DNA of 64,000 nt from Paludibacter sp963678465 (GCA_963678465.1 OY782858.1:1798001-1862000), one strand, 5' to 3'; counted from the first letter of the stretch, positions 25,745 through 35,423 are shown. Notes: a model not told the origin generated them from the letters alone. Translations and numbers: made by a program.

Positions 25745-27109
25745 ATGAAAAAAAACTATTTTCTGCTTTTATTGGTTACATTAGCCTTTCTCTTAGGATC
25801 GTGCACCACGTATGAAGAAACAGTTTCTGACAATCCTTTCGATACAATTAGTGTAAACGCCAACAATGTTCGCGACAAGATAGTTGTTATCAGCGATTTG
25901 CACCTTGGCAACGATTTGGCTTATTCTGAGAATGTAAAGCATCTGAAACGTCTGGAGGAATTCCTCAAAGAAGTACGTTCGTCGGCAACAGTGAAGGAAC
26001 TTGTTATTGGCGGCGACATGTTCGACGAATGGTATGTGCCAACACGGGTAGACACCTACGGTGGAGGAACACAAGCCGATTTTGTAAGGAAAACAGTGGC
26101 AGCCAATCAGCACATTTTTGATGTACTGAACGGCATTATCAAGGACGAAAAAGTAAAGCTCACCTACATTCCGGGCAACCACGACATGGGATTTACGGCT
26201 GAAAACGTAAACATAGCAATGCCCGGAGTGAACCAGGCCCGCGATGCCGGCAATAAGTATGGCGTGGGCACCTATCATCCGGATGGATACGCCGAAATTG
26301 CCATCGAACACGGACATCGTTACGATTTTTTCTGTGCACTGACTCCGAATGCCAACGAAGCCGATGCTCCGGGTTCGCTCCTGCCTCCGGGTTATTTCTT
26401 TTCGCGCATAGCAGCCAACTCGTTCACCGACCCTACTACACACGAAGCGGCTACCAAAGTGCCCGAAGTGAAACTGAACGATGCGACTAACCCCGAACAA
26501 TATACAAAATACATTTATTATAGCCTGTGGAAAAAAGTGATTCAGGATGTGATTTACGTGAAAGATAATTTCGGCGATCCTATTATAACCACTAAGGTAG
26601 GAAATTACACAAAAACTTATGCGATCAACGACATTCTTCCACAAAATAGTACGACAGATGGTAGCATTCAGATGAATTTGTACAACGGATTATTTACGCA
26701 AAGCAACTGGGAATCGCGCCTGAAGTTCAACAACGTAGAGGTTATGACAAAAATCAACGAAGCCCTGAAAGGCAGTCTAGAAACCGAATTTCTGGACGAA
26801 CAAGCCAGCGTTCAGTATTTCAAAAACCCTTTGTCGAATGTGCGGCTTGTGGTGTTTGGCCATACTCACAAGCCTATGATAAAAACATATAGCAACCTCA
26901 ACGACAAAGCCTGTATATATGTGAACTCAGGCACCTGGGAAGACCAAAAAACACGCGATAAAAATGCGGCAATAGAACAGGACGGCCTGAAAATGCACTT
27001 TGTTGTAATTGACCCTTTAAAGGCAGATAAGAAAAAACTAAGCATAAGCTTGTACCAGTACCGATTCGGCAAACACGAGCTTTTGGATAATAAAGAGCTG
27101 GAATTGTAA
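25745..27109 (+). CDS. Calcineurin-like metallophosphoesterase lipoprotein
   Basis: A 454-residue lipoprotein: the lipobox FLLGSC gives lipidated C20. The five metallophosphoesterase motifs are visible in order: SDLHLG, GGDMFDEW, GNHD, the lone histidine in EHGHRYDFF, and GHTH. These bind two metal ions for phosphoester hydrolysis. The protein is longer than a minimal phosphoesterase because of an insert of about 140 residues between the fourth and fifth motifs. The substrate is unknown; the periplasmic or surface location argues for a nucleotide, lipid or cell-wall phosphate. It has a terminator directly after it and stands alone behind the long leader. Confidence 0.85.
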   Translation: MKKNYFLLLLVTLAFLLGSCTTYEETVSDNPFDTISVNANNVRDKIVVISDLHLGNDLAYSENVKHLKRLEEFLKEVRSSATVKELVIGGDMFDEWYVPTRVDTYGGGTQADFVRKTVAANQHIFDVLNGIIKDEKVKLTYIPGNHDMGFTAENVNIAMPGVNQARDAGNKYGVGTYHPDGYAEIAIEHGHRYDFFCALTPNANEADAPGSLLPPGYFFSRIAANSFTDPTTHEAATKVPEVKLNDATNPEQYTKYIYYSLWKKVIQDVIYVKDNFGDPIITTKVGNYTKTYAINDILPQNSTTDGSIQMNLYNGLFTQSNWESRLKFNNVEVMTKINEALKGSLETEFLDEQASVQYFKNPLSNVRLVVFGHTHKPMIKTYSNLNDKACIYVNSGTWEDQKTRDKNAAIEQDGLKMHFVVIDPLKADKKKLSISLYQYRFGKHELLDNKELEL

Positions 27110-27138
27110 AAGCCGAACAGCTTGAAACTCCCCTTAAA

Positions 27139-27182
27139 CCCGGAACGAATAATGCCTGTACAGGTTTCGTTCCGGGCTTTTT
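27139..27182 (+). terminator. Strong terminator after the phosphoesterase gene
   Basis: The arms CCCGGAACGA and TCGTTCCGGG form a perfect 10-bp stem with an inner CCTGTACAGG palindrome, followed by a T-run. Confidence 0.85.
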
Positions 27183-27412
27183 ATGCGTACAACTCCTTTT
27201 CGGGGAATTAGACTTAACACCGAAACAATAAAGTTTTAATGTTGCATCCTCTACTCCTTGCCTGACGAAATATTAAAAGACATTTCAACATCGTTGCATC
27301 TATCAATTAACTGCCGATCAACCGCATCCGTTTTAAACCCCGAAAAAATCATTTCAACCCTCATTAATTCCATTTCGACAAGAATTCATCTTCAAGGACA
27401 TGTTTTTAAACA

Positions 27413-27420
27413 TAATTTTG
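27413..27420 (+). promoter_or_regulatory. TAnnTTTG promoter motif for RND operon 1
   Basis: TAATTTTG, 28 bp before the tolC-like ATG; the leader would be about 22 nt. Confidence 0.55.
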
Positions 27421-27448
27421 TACCGTAAAAACTATACGAATACAAAAC

Positions 27449-28801
27449 ATGAAAGGAAAGATTATTTTAATAGCGGTGATGCTGTTGGTAGGCCAAATGA
27501 CATTTGCACAGGAAAGCAAAATCACTGAACTGACCTTGCAGCAATGCGTACAGATGGCAGTGGATAAAAACATAAATGTGAAGACATCCCGCATCGACAA
27601 AGAAAAAAGCAATTACAAAAAGGAAGAATCGCGTGCGGCATTGCTCCCGAAAGTAAATATCAGCGCTGGTTTTACCGATAATTTAGCGCTGCCAACAACT
27701 GTGCTTCCGGGCGAGTTCCTGGGAAAACCGGGCACCACTATACCCGTACAAATGGGAAGTCAGTTCAACACAAACGCCACACTGAGCATCAGTCAGATAT
27801 TGTACAACCAAACGGCATTTACAGCTTTGAAACTCACCAACAAATCGGCCGAACTAAGCAATTTGAGCGTTGAAAAAGCAAGCGAAGAAATTGCATTCGA
27901 AGTGGCTAAGCTCTATGCATTGGGGCAAACCACTGCCGAACAATCTAAATTGATCGGTGAAAACATAAAACGCACCGAACGCCTGAGAGATATTACTAAA
28001 ATAATAGTTGAAAACGGGGTTGGCAAACAAGTTGACCTGGACAGGGTAAATGTGAATCTCGAAAACCTGTACACGCAACAAAGCAATACGCAGTTGGCAC
28101 AGGAACAGCAACTGAACATGATCAAATATATGCTCGATGTACCGCTCGAACAAACGATTGTACTGACCGATACAGCAGCCATGCCGCTATTGGCGAACGA
28201 ACCCATACTTCAGTCGGACTTTTCGGATCATGTAAATATACGCCTGCTCGAATTGCAAAAGGAGCTGAATGTTTTAAATAAAAAGCTGATTAACAACGGT
28301 TATTTACCTACACTTTCGTTGTCGGGACAAGCAGCTTATCAGGGACTTCGCAAGGATTTCAGCACTTATTTCGAAAGTGGCGAAGCAAACAAATGGTATC
28401 CAATGGCCAGTGTATCAGTCAACCTTTCGATACCGGTATTCGACGGATTCGAAAAGCGATCGAAAGCGCGTCAGGCCACAATGGACCTGAAGAAAACGGA
28501 GGCTACGCTCGAAAGCACCAAAGAAAACTTCAGCATGAATTATAAAAATGCGCTGAACAATTATATGAATAACAAAGATATCGTTCGTCGACAAAAGTTA
28601 AATCTTGCTTTGGCCGAAAAGGTGTACAAAGAAACTGCGCTGAAATACCGCGAAGGACTTGCCGGCATGAGCAGCTTGTTGCAGGACGAAATGAGCCTGA
28701 GCAGTGCGCAGGGCGGCTACCTCACAGCTTTGTACAATTTCAAGGAAGCCGAACTTAAAATCATGTCGCTCAACGGAGGCATCAAACAACTGTTCGACTG
28801 A
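27449..28801 (+). CDS. TolC-family outer-membrane efflux protein (RND operon 1)
   Basis: A 450-residue outer-membrane efflux channel with a signal peptide ending near FAQE, two repeats of the long coiled-coil OEP domain (about 30-215 and 240-445), and the LTLQQCVQMAVDKNINVKTSR start typical of Bacteroidota TolC proteins. It forms the trimeric outer duct for the adaptor and RND pump encoded next. AGGCNN hexamers follow within 4 bp of the stop codon. Confidence 0.9.
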   Translation: MKGKIILIAVMLLVGQMTFAQESKITELTLQQCVQMAVDKNINVKTSRIDKEKSNYKKEESRAALLPKVNISAGFTDNLALPTTVLPGEFLGKPGTTIPVQMGSQFNTNATLSISQILYNQTAFTALKLTNKSAELSNLSVEKASEEIAFEVAKLYALGQTTAEQSKLIGENIKRTERLRDITKIIVENGVGKQVDLDRVNVNLENLYTQQSNTQLAQEQQLNMIKYMLDVPLEQTIVLTDTAAMPLLANEPILQSDFSDHVNIRLLELQKELNVLNKKLINNGYLPTLSLSGQAAYQGLRKDFSTYFESGEANKWYPMASVSVNLSIPVFDGFEKRSKARQATMDLKKTEATLESTKENFSMNYKNALNNYMNNKDIVRRQKLNLALAEKVYKETALKYREGLAGMSSLLQDEMSLSSAQGGYLTALYNFKEAELKIMSLNGGIKQLFD

Positions 28802-28804
28802 TAA

Positions 28805-28822
28805 AGGCGAAGGCGCAGGCAA
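28805..28822 (+). repeat. AGGCNN hexamer array after tolC
   Basis: Three units, AGGCGA AGGCGC AGGCAA, beginning 3 bp after the stop codon. It is related to arrays at 30041, 35301 and 50309. Confidence 0.55.
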
Positions 28823-28884
28823 GCGGGGAACGCTGAACTATTCTAAAAAACTTCAATACAAAACAACAATAATACGGTATAAAA

Positions 28885-29943
28885 ATGAAAAAGAAATCGA
28901 TAATAGCAAGTATAACCACCGTTGGACTACTTGGAATTATGACATGGACACTGGCTTCGAACAAAAAAGCAATCGATAGCAGTAAAGAAGTAAAAACAAC
29001 ACAGAGCGATGTTACTGTCACAGTAGCTTCGGCTGAAATGACCGAAACAAACGGAAGCCTGGAACTTGTAGGTACTACCCAAGCCTACAAAGAAGTGAAT
29101 ATTGCTTCGGAAAGTGCAGGTAAGATTGTTCAGGTAAATTTTAAAATGGGCGATTTTGTAGCCAAAGGAAAAGTGTTGGCCAAAATAGATGATACTTACA
29201 AACGGTTGGCGTATGACAATGCAAAGCTGAGCTACGAAAAATGCAAAGACGATTACAACCGTAACATATCTTTGCATCAGGGCGAAGCTATTTCGGACAC
29301 ACAACTTCGCGACATTAAAATGGCTTTCGAGAATGCCTCTATACAACTTGAGAATGCAAAAAAACAATGGGACGATACCAAAATCACCGCTCCTTTCAGC
29401 GGCTATATCACAGCTCAGAATACCGAACTCGGCGCTTATGTCAATCCGGGAACTGTAATTGCCGGCATCGCCGATATTTTTGAATTGAAAGTAATTTTAG
29501 ATGTGTCCGAATCAAATGCCTACGAACTGCGTGAAGGACAACAGGTGAACATAATTGCCGATGTAAATACCGAAGCCAACTTCTCAGGCAAAATATCGAA
29601 CATTAGCCCCAAAGCAAGCACCTCGCACACTTATCCTGTCGAAATTATTATTACCAACAACGGGAAAGACAAACTAAAAGCCGGAACTTACGTAAACGTG
29701 AGCGTGAACATGGGCAAAAGCGGAAAAGCATTGATGATACCACGCGATGCCATTGTAAGCAGTGTAAAAGATCCTTCGGTGTATGTAGTGAACAACAACG
29801 AAGCCAAATTAGTAAAAATCACCACAGGTCGTAACTTTAACTCCAAGCTCGAAGTAGCTGCAGGTCTGAAGGAAGGCGATAAAGTGGTAACGAACGGCCA
29901 AATCAACTTAACTGATGGCGCCAAAGTAGCCATTTTGAACTAA
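28885..29943 (+). CDS. RND efflux periplasmic adaptor (RND operon 1)
   Basis: A 352-residue membrane-fusion protein. An N-terminal membrane anchor (about 6-24) is followed by a barrel-sandwich/lipoyl half (VNIASESAGKIVQVNFKMGDFVAKGKVLAKID), a short helical hairpin, the second lipoyl half (ITAPFSGYITAQNTELGAYV) and beta-barrel and membrane-proximal domains. It links the RND pump to the TolC-like channel. The gap to the pump gene is 292 bp, unusually large for such an operon, because a dispersed repeat lies there. Confidence 0.9.
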   Translation: MKKKSIIASITTVGLLGIMTWTLASNKKAIDSSKEVKTTQSDVTVTVASAEMTETNGSLELVGTTQAYKEVNIASESAGKIVQVNFKMGDFVAKGKVLAKIDDTYKRLAYDNAKLSYEKCKDDYNRNISLHQGEAISDTQLRDIKMAFENASIQLENAKKQWDDTKITAPFSGYITAQNTELGAYVNPGTVIAGIADIFELKVILDVSESNAYELREGQQVNIIADVNTEANFSGKISNISPKASTSHTYPVEIIITNNGKDKLKAGTYVNVSVNMGKSGKALMIPRDAIVSSVKDPSVYVVNNNEAKLVKITTGRNFNSKLEVAAGLKEGDKVVTNGQINLTDGAKVAILN

Positions 29944-30208
29944 TGCTAATGTGCTAATGTGCCAATGAATCTATAGACTTTAGACAAAAGAACAAAGAAC
30001 AAAGAGCAAAGACAGTGAGAATGTGCCAATGAGGAAATTCAGGCAAAGGCACAGGCACAGGCACAGGCGAAGCAGTCAAAAGTCAAAGGTCTAAAGCCGT
30101 TGATCTCAAAACTCTTCATTATTAATTATTAATTTTTAATTGTCCCCGGTCTCCAGACTTTAGACATTAGACATTAGACTTTAGACATTAGACTTTAAAC
30201 CCGAAACG
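29944..30208 (+). repeat. Dispersed ~250-bp intergenic repeat, copy 1
   Basis: Begins at the adaptor stop codon and is closely similar to 50185-50480. It contains the decamer ATGTGCCAAT, six heptamers at 29975-30016 (AGACTTT to AGACAGT), five AGGCNN hexamers at 30041-30070 and six AGACWTT heptamers at 30155-30196. It separates adaptor and pump within the efflux operon. Confidence 0.75.
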
Positions 30209-30211
30209 CAA

Positions 30212-30232
30212 AACAACAACAACAACAACAAC
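30212..30232 (+). repeat. (AAC)n microsatellite before the pump start codon
   Basis: About seven AAC units end 3 bp before the ATG at 30236, in the place of a ribosome binding site. Slippage would change the spacing of the translation start region. Confidence 0.6.
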
Positions 30233-30235
30233 CCA

Positions 30236-33200
30236 ATGAATATAGTAGAAACCTCTATAAAAAAACCTTTGATCATCGGCGTAATATTTACCCTGTTGGC
30301 CATTGGAGGAATCATATCCTACACAAACCTCAATTTGAACTTAATGCCTAAGTTTGAGTTGCCTATGCTGACGGTGCAAACGATTTATCCCGGCGCCGGA
30401 GCATCCGAAGTTGAAACTTCGGTGACCAAAAAGATTGAAGACGCTCTCTCCACACTTGAGAACCTGAAAAAGATCAGCTCCACCTCTATGGAAGGCGTGT
30501 CGGTGATCGCCATCGAGCTGAATGCCGGTGCCGATGCCAACCTTGCCGTTCAGGAAGCTCAACGTAAAATATCGGCCATCAAGTCCAACCTGCCTACCGA
30601 TGTGAAAGAACCTTCCATCAGTAAAATTGCACCGGATGAGAAATCAATCATGAGTGTGGCAGCATCTTCATCCATGCCTTCCACCCAATTTTACAAATTA
30701 GTGGAGGACCGTATTCAACCACGTTTGGCAAAACTTCCCGGTGTCGGCGCTGTAAAACTCAGTGGTGGTATGGAACGCCAGATCAGAGTGAACATGGATG
30801 CCGAGAAACTGAAAGCGTACAAACTTTCGCCTTTACAAGTGCTATCGGCCGTTCAGACCGCCAATATGGAAATTCCGGCAGGGAATGTAGAAAACCCTGA
30901 ACAGGTGTATTCAGTACGTATGGCTGCCAAATACTCAAGCCTGAACGAATTGCGCAACACAGTGATTGCCACTACTCCCAACGGAGGTAAAATAAAAATA
31001 ATGGACGTGGCCGAAGTGGAAGATGGAGTGGCCGAACAAAAACTTATCAATCGTATCGATGGTAAGGATGCCATAGGTATTTCCATTCAGAAACAAAATG
31101 ATGCCAATGCAGTGTTGGTGGCCGATATGGCAAAACAAGAACTGAAAGCCGTAGAAAAAGAATATGCGGCCAATGATGTAAAATTTGACATTGCCACCGA
31201 CGATTCGGTGTACACAAACGCTTCGGCACATTCGGTGGTCATCGACCTTGTACTTGCCATTCTTATTGTGGCATTTGTCTGCTTTATTTTTCTCCACAAT
31301 GTGCGAAGTGCATTGATAGTAATGGTAGCTGTGCCGCTCTCCATCATACCGGCGTTTATCGGTATGTATCTGCTGGGCTATTCGCTGAACATGATGTCGC
31401 TGATGGCATTGTCGCTCGTAGTAGGTATTTTGGTCGACGACTCCATTGTGGTGATTGAAAACATGTTTACCCATATGGAAAAAGGGAAAACCAAATGGCA
31501 GGCCGCCATCGATGGTTGTAAACAGATCATGTTCACCGCTATGGCTATTACCATAGTTATTGTGGTTGTATTTTTACCATTGGCCTTAAGCGGCGGTATG
31601 ATTGGTAACGTACTGAAAGAGTTTGCTACGCCTATTATTATTGCTACGCTGTGTAGTTTATTGGTTTCATTTACAGTAACACCGCTGCTGATGTCCCGTT
31701 TCGGTAATATCCCCGACGACACCCGCCCTACCCTTTCGGGACGTTTCTCACGCTTTATCGAAAATGCATTCGATGCGCTGAAAGAATGGTATGCAGGTAT
31801 TCTGGTTTGGAGTCTGAAACACAAAGCAACCGTATTGCTGGCCACAGTTACAATTTTCATTGCTTCGTTCACACTGTTCCCTTCGGGACTTATCGGATTC
31901 TCTTTTGTTCCTACCACCGACCAGGGCGAATATACAGTAACACTGGATATGAATCCGCAGGTAACTGTTTATCAGAACAACCAGATAACTATGGAAGCCG
32001 AGAAAATAATCAATAGCATTCCCGAAGTGCAGCGAGTTTATACCAATGTAGGGATGGATGCCAAAACAACGAAAAACAACATTACCACCATCACTGTAAA
32101 GATGGTGGACAAGGACAAACGAAACATGAGCGTACAGGATTGTGCCAATCTAACAAAAGAAAAAATAATGACGCAGATTCCGGGCGTTCGTGTACGTGCT
32201 TCGGTAGCCAGTTTAGGAGGTGGTGGTCAGGAACCTGTACAACTCATCGTTCAGGGAACCGATTACGACAAGGTACTTGAAACAGCTGCTATGGTAATGG
32301 ATGTGGTACGTCACACCGCCGGAACTTCGGACATAAAATACTCTATCGACGATCCCCGTCAGGAAGTACAGGTAAAACTCGATCGTGAAAAAATGTCGGC
32401 CTTAGGCTTGTCGGTAAGCGAAGTAGGAATGACCCTTCGTACGGCGCTGAATGGTAACGACGACAGCAAATACACCGAAAACAATACAGAATACAAAATC
32501 CGTATCGGGGTGGATAACTTCGACCGTACCAAATCGGATGATGTTGCCAAACTCACTTTTATCAACAAAAGAGGAGAACTGATTGAATTGAAACAATTTG
32601 CAAAAATTGGTTATGGATTAGGTCCATCGGCGCTTGAACGTACCGACCGTATCTCGTCCATTACTGTAAAATCGATGGTCGTTGGTCGTCCTTCGGGAAC
32701 AGTAGGCGCCGAAATTGAAAAAGCATTGGTAGGTAAAATTCCGGAGGGAATAAGTGTTAAGAAGAGTGGAATAATGGAACAGCAGTCGACCGCTTTCGGT
32801 AGTCTTGGGTTTGCTTTTATTGCAGCTATTGTGTTGATTTATCTTATTATGGTAATCCTCTACAACTCGCTCACCGATCCGTTGATTGTATTGTTCTCCA
32901 TTCCGCTGGCCATGATTGGCGCCTTTCTGGCATTAGCACTGACAAGGCATAACCTGGATATTTTCAGTATCATTGGGTTGATTGTGCTTATCGGGTTGGT
33001 GGCAAAAAATGCGATTCTGCTTGTCGACTTCACCAATAAAATCCGTAAGGAAGATGGGCTGAGCACTTTCAATGCTTTGATTGAAGCTGGTAAAGACCGT
33101 ATGCGTCCTATTTTGATGACAACCTTCGCCATGATTTTCGGTATGTTACCTATTGCCCTCGGTTCGGGCGACGGCGCTGAAATGAAAAACGGTATGGGCT

Positions 33201-33364
33201 GGGTAATTATCGGCGGTTTGGCCAGTTCAATGCTCCTTACATTGGTAGTGGTTCCTGTGGTTTATTATATCTTCGACCGCTTTGCGTTCAAAAAACGGTT
33301 GCGTCGAAGAAAGAAACTTGTGGAGAAATTAAAAGCCAGACAATTACAAGTAAGTTTAAGCTAA
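30236..33364 (+). CDS. RND efflux pump, HAE-1-type inner-membrane transporter (operon 1)
   Basis: A 1042-residue AcrB-like permease with 12 transmembrane helices and two large periplasmic loops. The fourth helix carries VVGILVDDSIVVIENM near residues 394-409, the proton-relay aspartates of RND pumps. The N-terminal segment NIVETSIKKPLIIGVIF is typical. It exports drugs, bile-acid-like compounds or metabolites by proton antiport with the adaptor and channel encoded upstream. Substrate is not predictable. A terminator follows. Confidence 0.93.
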   Translation: MNIVETSIKKPLIIGVIFTLLAIGGIISYTNLNLNLMPKFELPMLTVQTIYPGAGASEVETSVTKKIEDALSTLENLKKISSTSMEGVSVIAIELNAGADANLAVQEAQRKISAIKSNLPTDVKEPSISKIAPDEKSIMSVAASSSMPSTQFYKLVEDRIQPRLAKLPGVGAVKLSGGMERQIRVNMDAEKLKAYKLSPLQVLSAVQTANMEIPAGNVENPEQVYSVRMAAKYSSLNELRNTVIATTPNGGKIKIMDVAEVEDGVAEQKLINRIDGKDAIGISIQKQNDANAVLVADMAKQELKAVEKEYAANDVKFDIATDDSVYTNASAHSVVIDLVLAILIVAFVCFIFLHNVRSALIVMVAVPLSIIPAFIGMYLLGYSLNMMSLMALSLVVGILVDDSIVVIENMFTHMEKGKTKWQAAIDGCKQIMFTAMAITIVIVVVFLPLALSGGMIGNVLKEFATPIIIATLCSLLVSFTVTPLLMSRFGNIPDDTRPTLSGRFSRFIENAFDALKEWYAGILVWSLKHKATVLLATVTIFIASFTLFPSGLIGFSFVPTTDQGEYTVTLDMNPQVTVYQNNQITMEAEKIINSIPEVQRVYTNVGMDAKTTKNNITTITVKMVDKDKRNMSVQDCANLTKEKIMTQIPGVRVRASVASLGGGGQEPVQLIVQGTDYDKVLETAAMVMDVVRHTAGTSDIKYSIDDPRQEVQVKLDREKMSALGLSVSEVGMTLRTALNGNDDSKYTENNTEYKIRIGVDNFDRTKSDDVAKLTFINKRGELIELKQFAKIGYGLGPSALERTDRISSITVKSMVVGRPSGTVGAEIEKALVGKIPEGISVKKSGIMEQQSTAFGSLGFAFIAAIVLIYLIMVILYNSLTDPLIVLFSIPLAMIGAFLALALTRHNLDIFSIIGLIVLIGLVAKNAILLVDFTNKIRKEDGLSTFNALIEAGKDRMRPILMTTFAMIFGMLPIALGSGDGAEMKNGMGWVIIGGLASSMLLTLVVVPVVYYIFDRFAFKKRLRRRKKLVEKLKARQLQVSLS

Positions 33365-33410
33365 TATTTGGTCGCACAAAAAAATAATTATTTGTTTTTT
33401 GTTATTGAAG

Positions 33411-33452
33411 AAAACAACGACTTAACTTCTGTAGAATAGTCGTTGTTTTTTT
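33411..33452 (+). terminator. Rho-independent terminator after RND operon 1
   Basis: The arms AAAACAACGACT and AGTCGTTGTTTT form a perfect 12-bp stem followed by T residues. Confidence 0.85.
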
Positions 33453-33482
33453 ATTACTTTTAGCATCTCAATTTATTTACAC

Positions 33483-34535
33483 ATGAAACACAGAGCTTTT
33501 CGTCCGTTTTCGAAAACAACGGCTATAAAACTATCCCTGTTTGTCAGCCTTATTCTTAATGCAATACTGCTTTTAGGATCTACCTACAATAATGATTTGA
33601 AAACAGAACAAGTATTCAGGCTGACTTACATGTTCATAACAAACACTGTTCTGCTTTTTTTGTTGTATACCTTCAACTTCAATACCATACAACTCAATAT
33701 AAACAGATTCTTAAGGTTTGGAGCATCAATCCTGGGATCGTTTGCCATCACTGTTGCATTAAGCATTTTGTTTTCGAAAATTGAACAGCTGTTACTTCCA
33801 GCACTTCCTTTTCCGATGCATTTGCATATTATCATGAACCTTACAAAAGATATTATCATGCTGATTATTGTTTTGCTGTCCACTTCGCAGCTCAACTCTA
33901 TTAACCAGCGCCAACTCACCTTGTTCGAAAACGAAAGGTTGATGGCCGACAATATCCGTATCCGATACGAAGTGCTTAAAAACCAGGTAAACCCTCACTT
34001 CCTTTTCAACACGCTGAACACATTGGATGGATTGATTGGAATTGACAACGAGAAAGCCCACGAATATGTGCAGAATTTGTCGCAGGTATTCCGCTATACA
34101 ATTGGCAACAAAGAAATCATGCATCTCGATGAGGAACTTGACTTTACCGAATCCTACGCCTTACTGATGAAAATTCGTTATGGCGACAATTTACAGATTC
34201 AATACAATATCGACGATAAATACCGGAACTATTATATTATTCCCGTAAGTCTGCAATTATTAGTCGAAAATGCCATCAAACACAATGTGGTCAGTAGTAA
34301 ACATCCGCTGCTGATAACAATTGAAACTACTCCTAACGACAGTATCAGGGTGACAAATACGATTCAGCCCAAAAGCGGCGTGGAACATGGCGAAGGCATT
34401 GGCCTTGCCAACCTGACCGAAAGGTACGAGCTGCTGTTTCAGAAAGAGGTCATCATAACGAAGACTGACATTTTTAGTGTAGAAATTCCATTGAATAAAC
34501 AACAACTAGATCATCCGATTAAAAATACAAAGTAA
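33483..34535 (+). CDS. LytS-family sensor histidine kinase
   Basis: A 350-residue membrane histidine kinase. Four hydrophobic helices in residues 13-135 form the sensor, followed by a short linker and the His_kinase domain with NPHFLFNTLN around the phospho-accepting histidine near 180. The C-terminal ATPase region has LLVENAIKHN and GIGLANLTERY. It lacks an extracellular domain, so the signal is probably sensed within the membrane. It is cotranscribed with the LytTR regulator, 2 bp downstream. Being next to the RND operon it may control it, but a terminator lies between. Confidence 0.9.
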   Translation: MKHRAFRPFSKTTAIKLSLFVSLILNAILLLGSTYNNDLKTEQVFRLTYMFITNTVLLFLLYTFNFNTIQLNINRFLRFGASILGSFAITVALSILFSKIEQLLLPALPFPMHLHIIMNLTKDIIMLIIVLLSTSQLNSINQRQLTLFENERLMADNIRIRYEVLKNQVNPHFLFNTLNTLDGLIGIDNEKAHEYVQNLSQVFRYTIGNKEIMHLDEELDFTESYALLMKIRYGDNLQIQYNIDDKYRNYYIIPVSLQLLVENAIKHNVVSSKHPLLITIETTPNDSIRVTNTIQPKSGVEHGEGIGLANLTERYELLFQKEVIITKTDIFSVEIPLNKQQLDHPIKNTK

Positions 34536-34537
34536 AA

Positions 34538-35302
34538 ATGAAAGCAGTTATAGTAGAAGATGAATTTATAGCCGCTCAAAACCTGCAACGACTCATCAGT
34601 CAGGTTGCCGGCGACATTGAAGTGATTGCCATACTGCAAAGTGTGGAAGAAAGTGTGGAGTGGTTTGCCAACCATCCTGTCCCCGACCTTGTGTTTATGG
34701 ACATTCACTTAGCCGATGGATCGTCGTTCTCCATTTTCGAGAAAGTGAATATCAGCTGTCCGATCATTTTTACAACTGCCTACGACGAATATGCCCTGAA
34801 AGCCTTCGAAGTGAACAGCATCGACTACCTGCTTAAACCCATCAATACAAAAAGTTTTGAACGCGCCATCGCTAAATTCAGGCAACTGGCATCGACCAAC
34901 GACAATACCGCCGCATCGATTGCCAAGCTACTCGACACTTTCAAAAGAACAAAAGATGCCTATAAATCGCATTTCCTTATTCCCTACAAAGACAAATTAG
35001 TCCCTCTGCCTGTGGAAAGGATAGCCTGCTTTTATGTCGAAAATAAAATGGCAAAGATCATCACCACCGACAATGAAAGCTTTTTTATGGATAGTTCGCT
35101 CGAAGATTTATATCTTCAGCTTGAGCCAACAGAATTTTTCAGGGCCAACCGCCAATACATAGTGGCGCACAAAGCCATCAAAGATATTTCCATTTGGTTT
35201 GGCAGCAAATTGTCCATCAACCTGCTGATACCTGTGCCCGAGAAAATAATTGTGAGCAAAGCCCGCGTTGCCGAATTCAAAACGTGGTACACGAAAATGT
35301 AG
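34538..35302 (+). CDS. LytTR-family response regulator
   Basis: A 254-residue regulator with a receiver domain (about 2-120; acidic pocket E7-D8, phospho-acceptor D55 in VFMDIHL, and the KPI lysine near 107) and a LytTR DNA-binding domain (about 150-250). It is phosphorylated by the kinase upstream. Its TAG stop codon is the first part of an AGGCNN hexamer array. Confidence 0.92.
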   Translation: MKAVIVEDEFIAAQNLQRLISQVAGDIEVIAILQSVEESVEWFANHPVPDLVFMDIHLADGSSFSIFEKVNISCPIIFTTAYDEYALKAFEVNSIDYLLKPINTKSFERAIAKFRQLASTNDNTAASIAKLLDTFKRTKDAYKSHFLIPYKDKLVPLPVERIACFYVENKMAKIITTDNESFFMDSSLEDLYLQLEPTEFFRANRQYIVAHKAIKDISIWFGSKLSINLLIPVPEKIIVSKARVAEFKTWYTKM

Positions 35303-35423
35303 GCGAAGGCAAAGGCGGAGGCTAAGAATTAGAGAAAGGCAAAGGCTAAGGCAAAGGTGAGGAATTAGGATTAGTTTTTCCCTTCTCTGCCTGAGCCTGC
35401 GCCTATGCCTGCACCTGTGCCTA
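35301..35423. repeat. Convergent AGGCNN hexamer arrays spanning two stop codons
   Basis: AGGCNN units run rightward from 35301 (AGGCGA AGGCAA AGGCGG AGGCTA, then a second block from 35337). The complement, NNGCCT-type units, runs from 35388 to 35423. The plus-strand regulator ends in TAG at 35300-35302 and the minus-strand oxidoreductase ends in TAG at 35421-35423, so each array starts at its gene's stop. Together they can fold into a long imperfect hairpin that may act as terminator. Confidence 0.65.

Larger units (their letters stand above)
27110..27448. other. 339-bp intergenic region before the first efflux operon
   Basis: Holds the terminator of the phosphoesterase gene at its left end and the efflux promoter at its right end. 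I see no gene or repeat in the middle. Confidence 0.6.

Noticed and set aside
25793..26644. 283-codon frame opposite the calcineurin-like gene
   Set aside because: Cysteine- and histidine-rich antisense translation of a well-supported gene, with no recognisable domain.
30155..30196. Regular heptamer array considered as a CRISPR array
   Set aside because: The units are only 7 bp with no spacers and no cas genes are present; it is a tandem repeat.
31378..31917. Long antisense frame within the RND pump gene
   Set aside because: The pump gene is certain; the antisense frame is a shadow.
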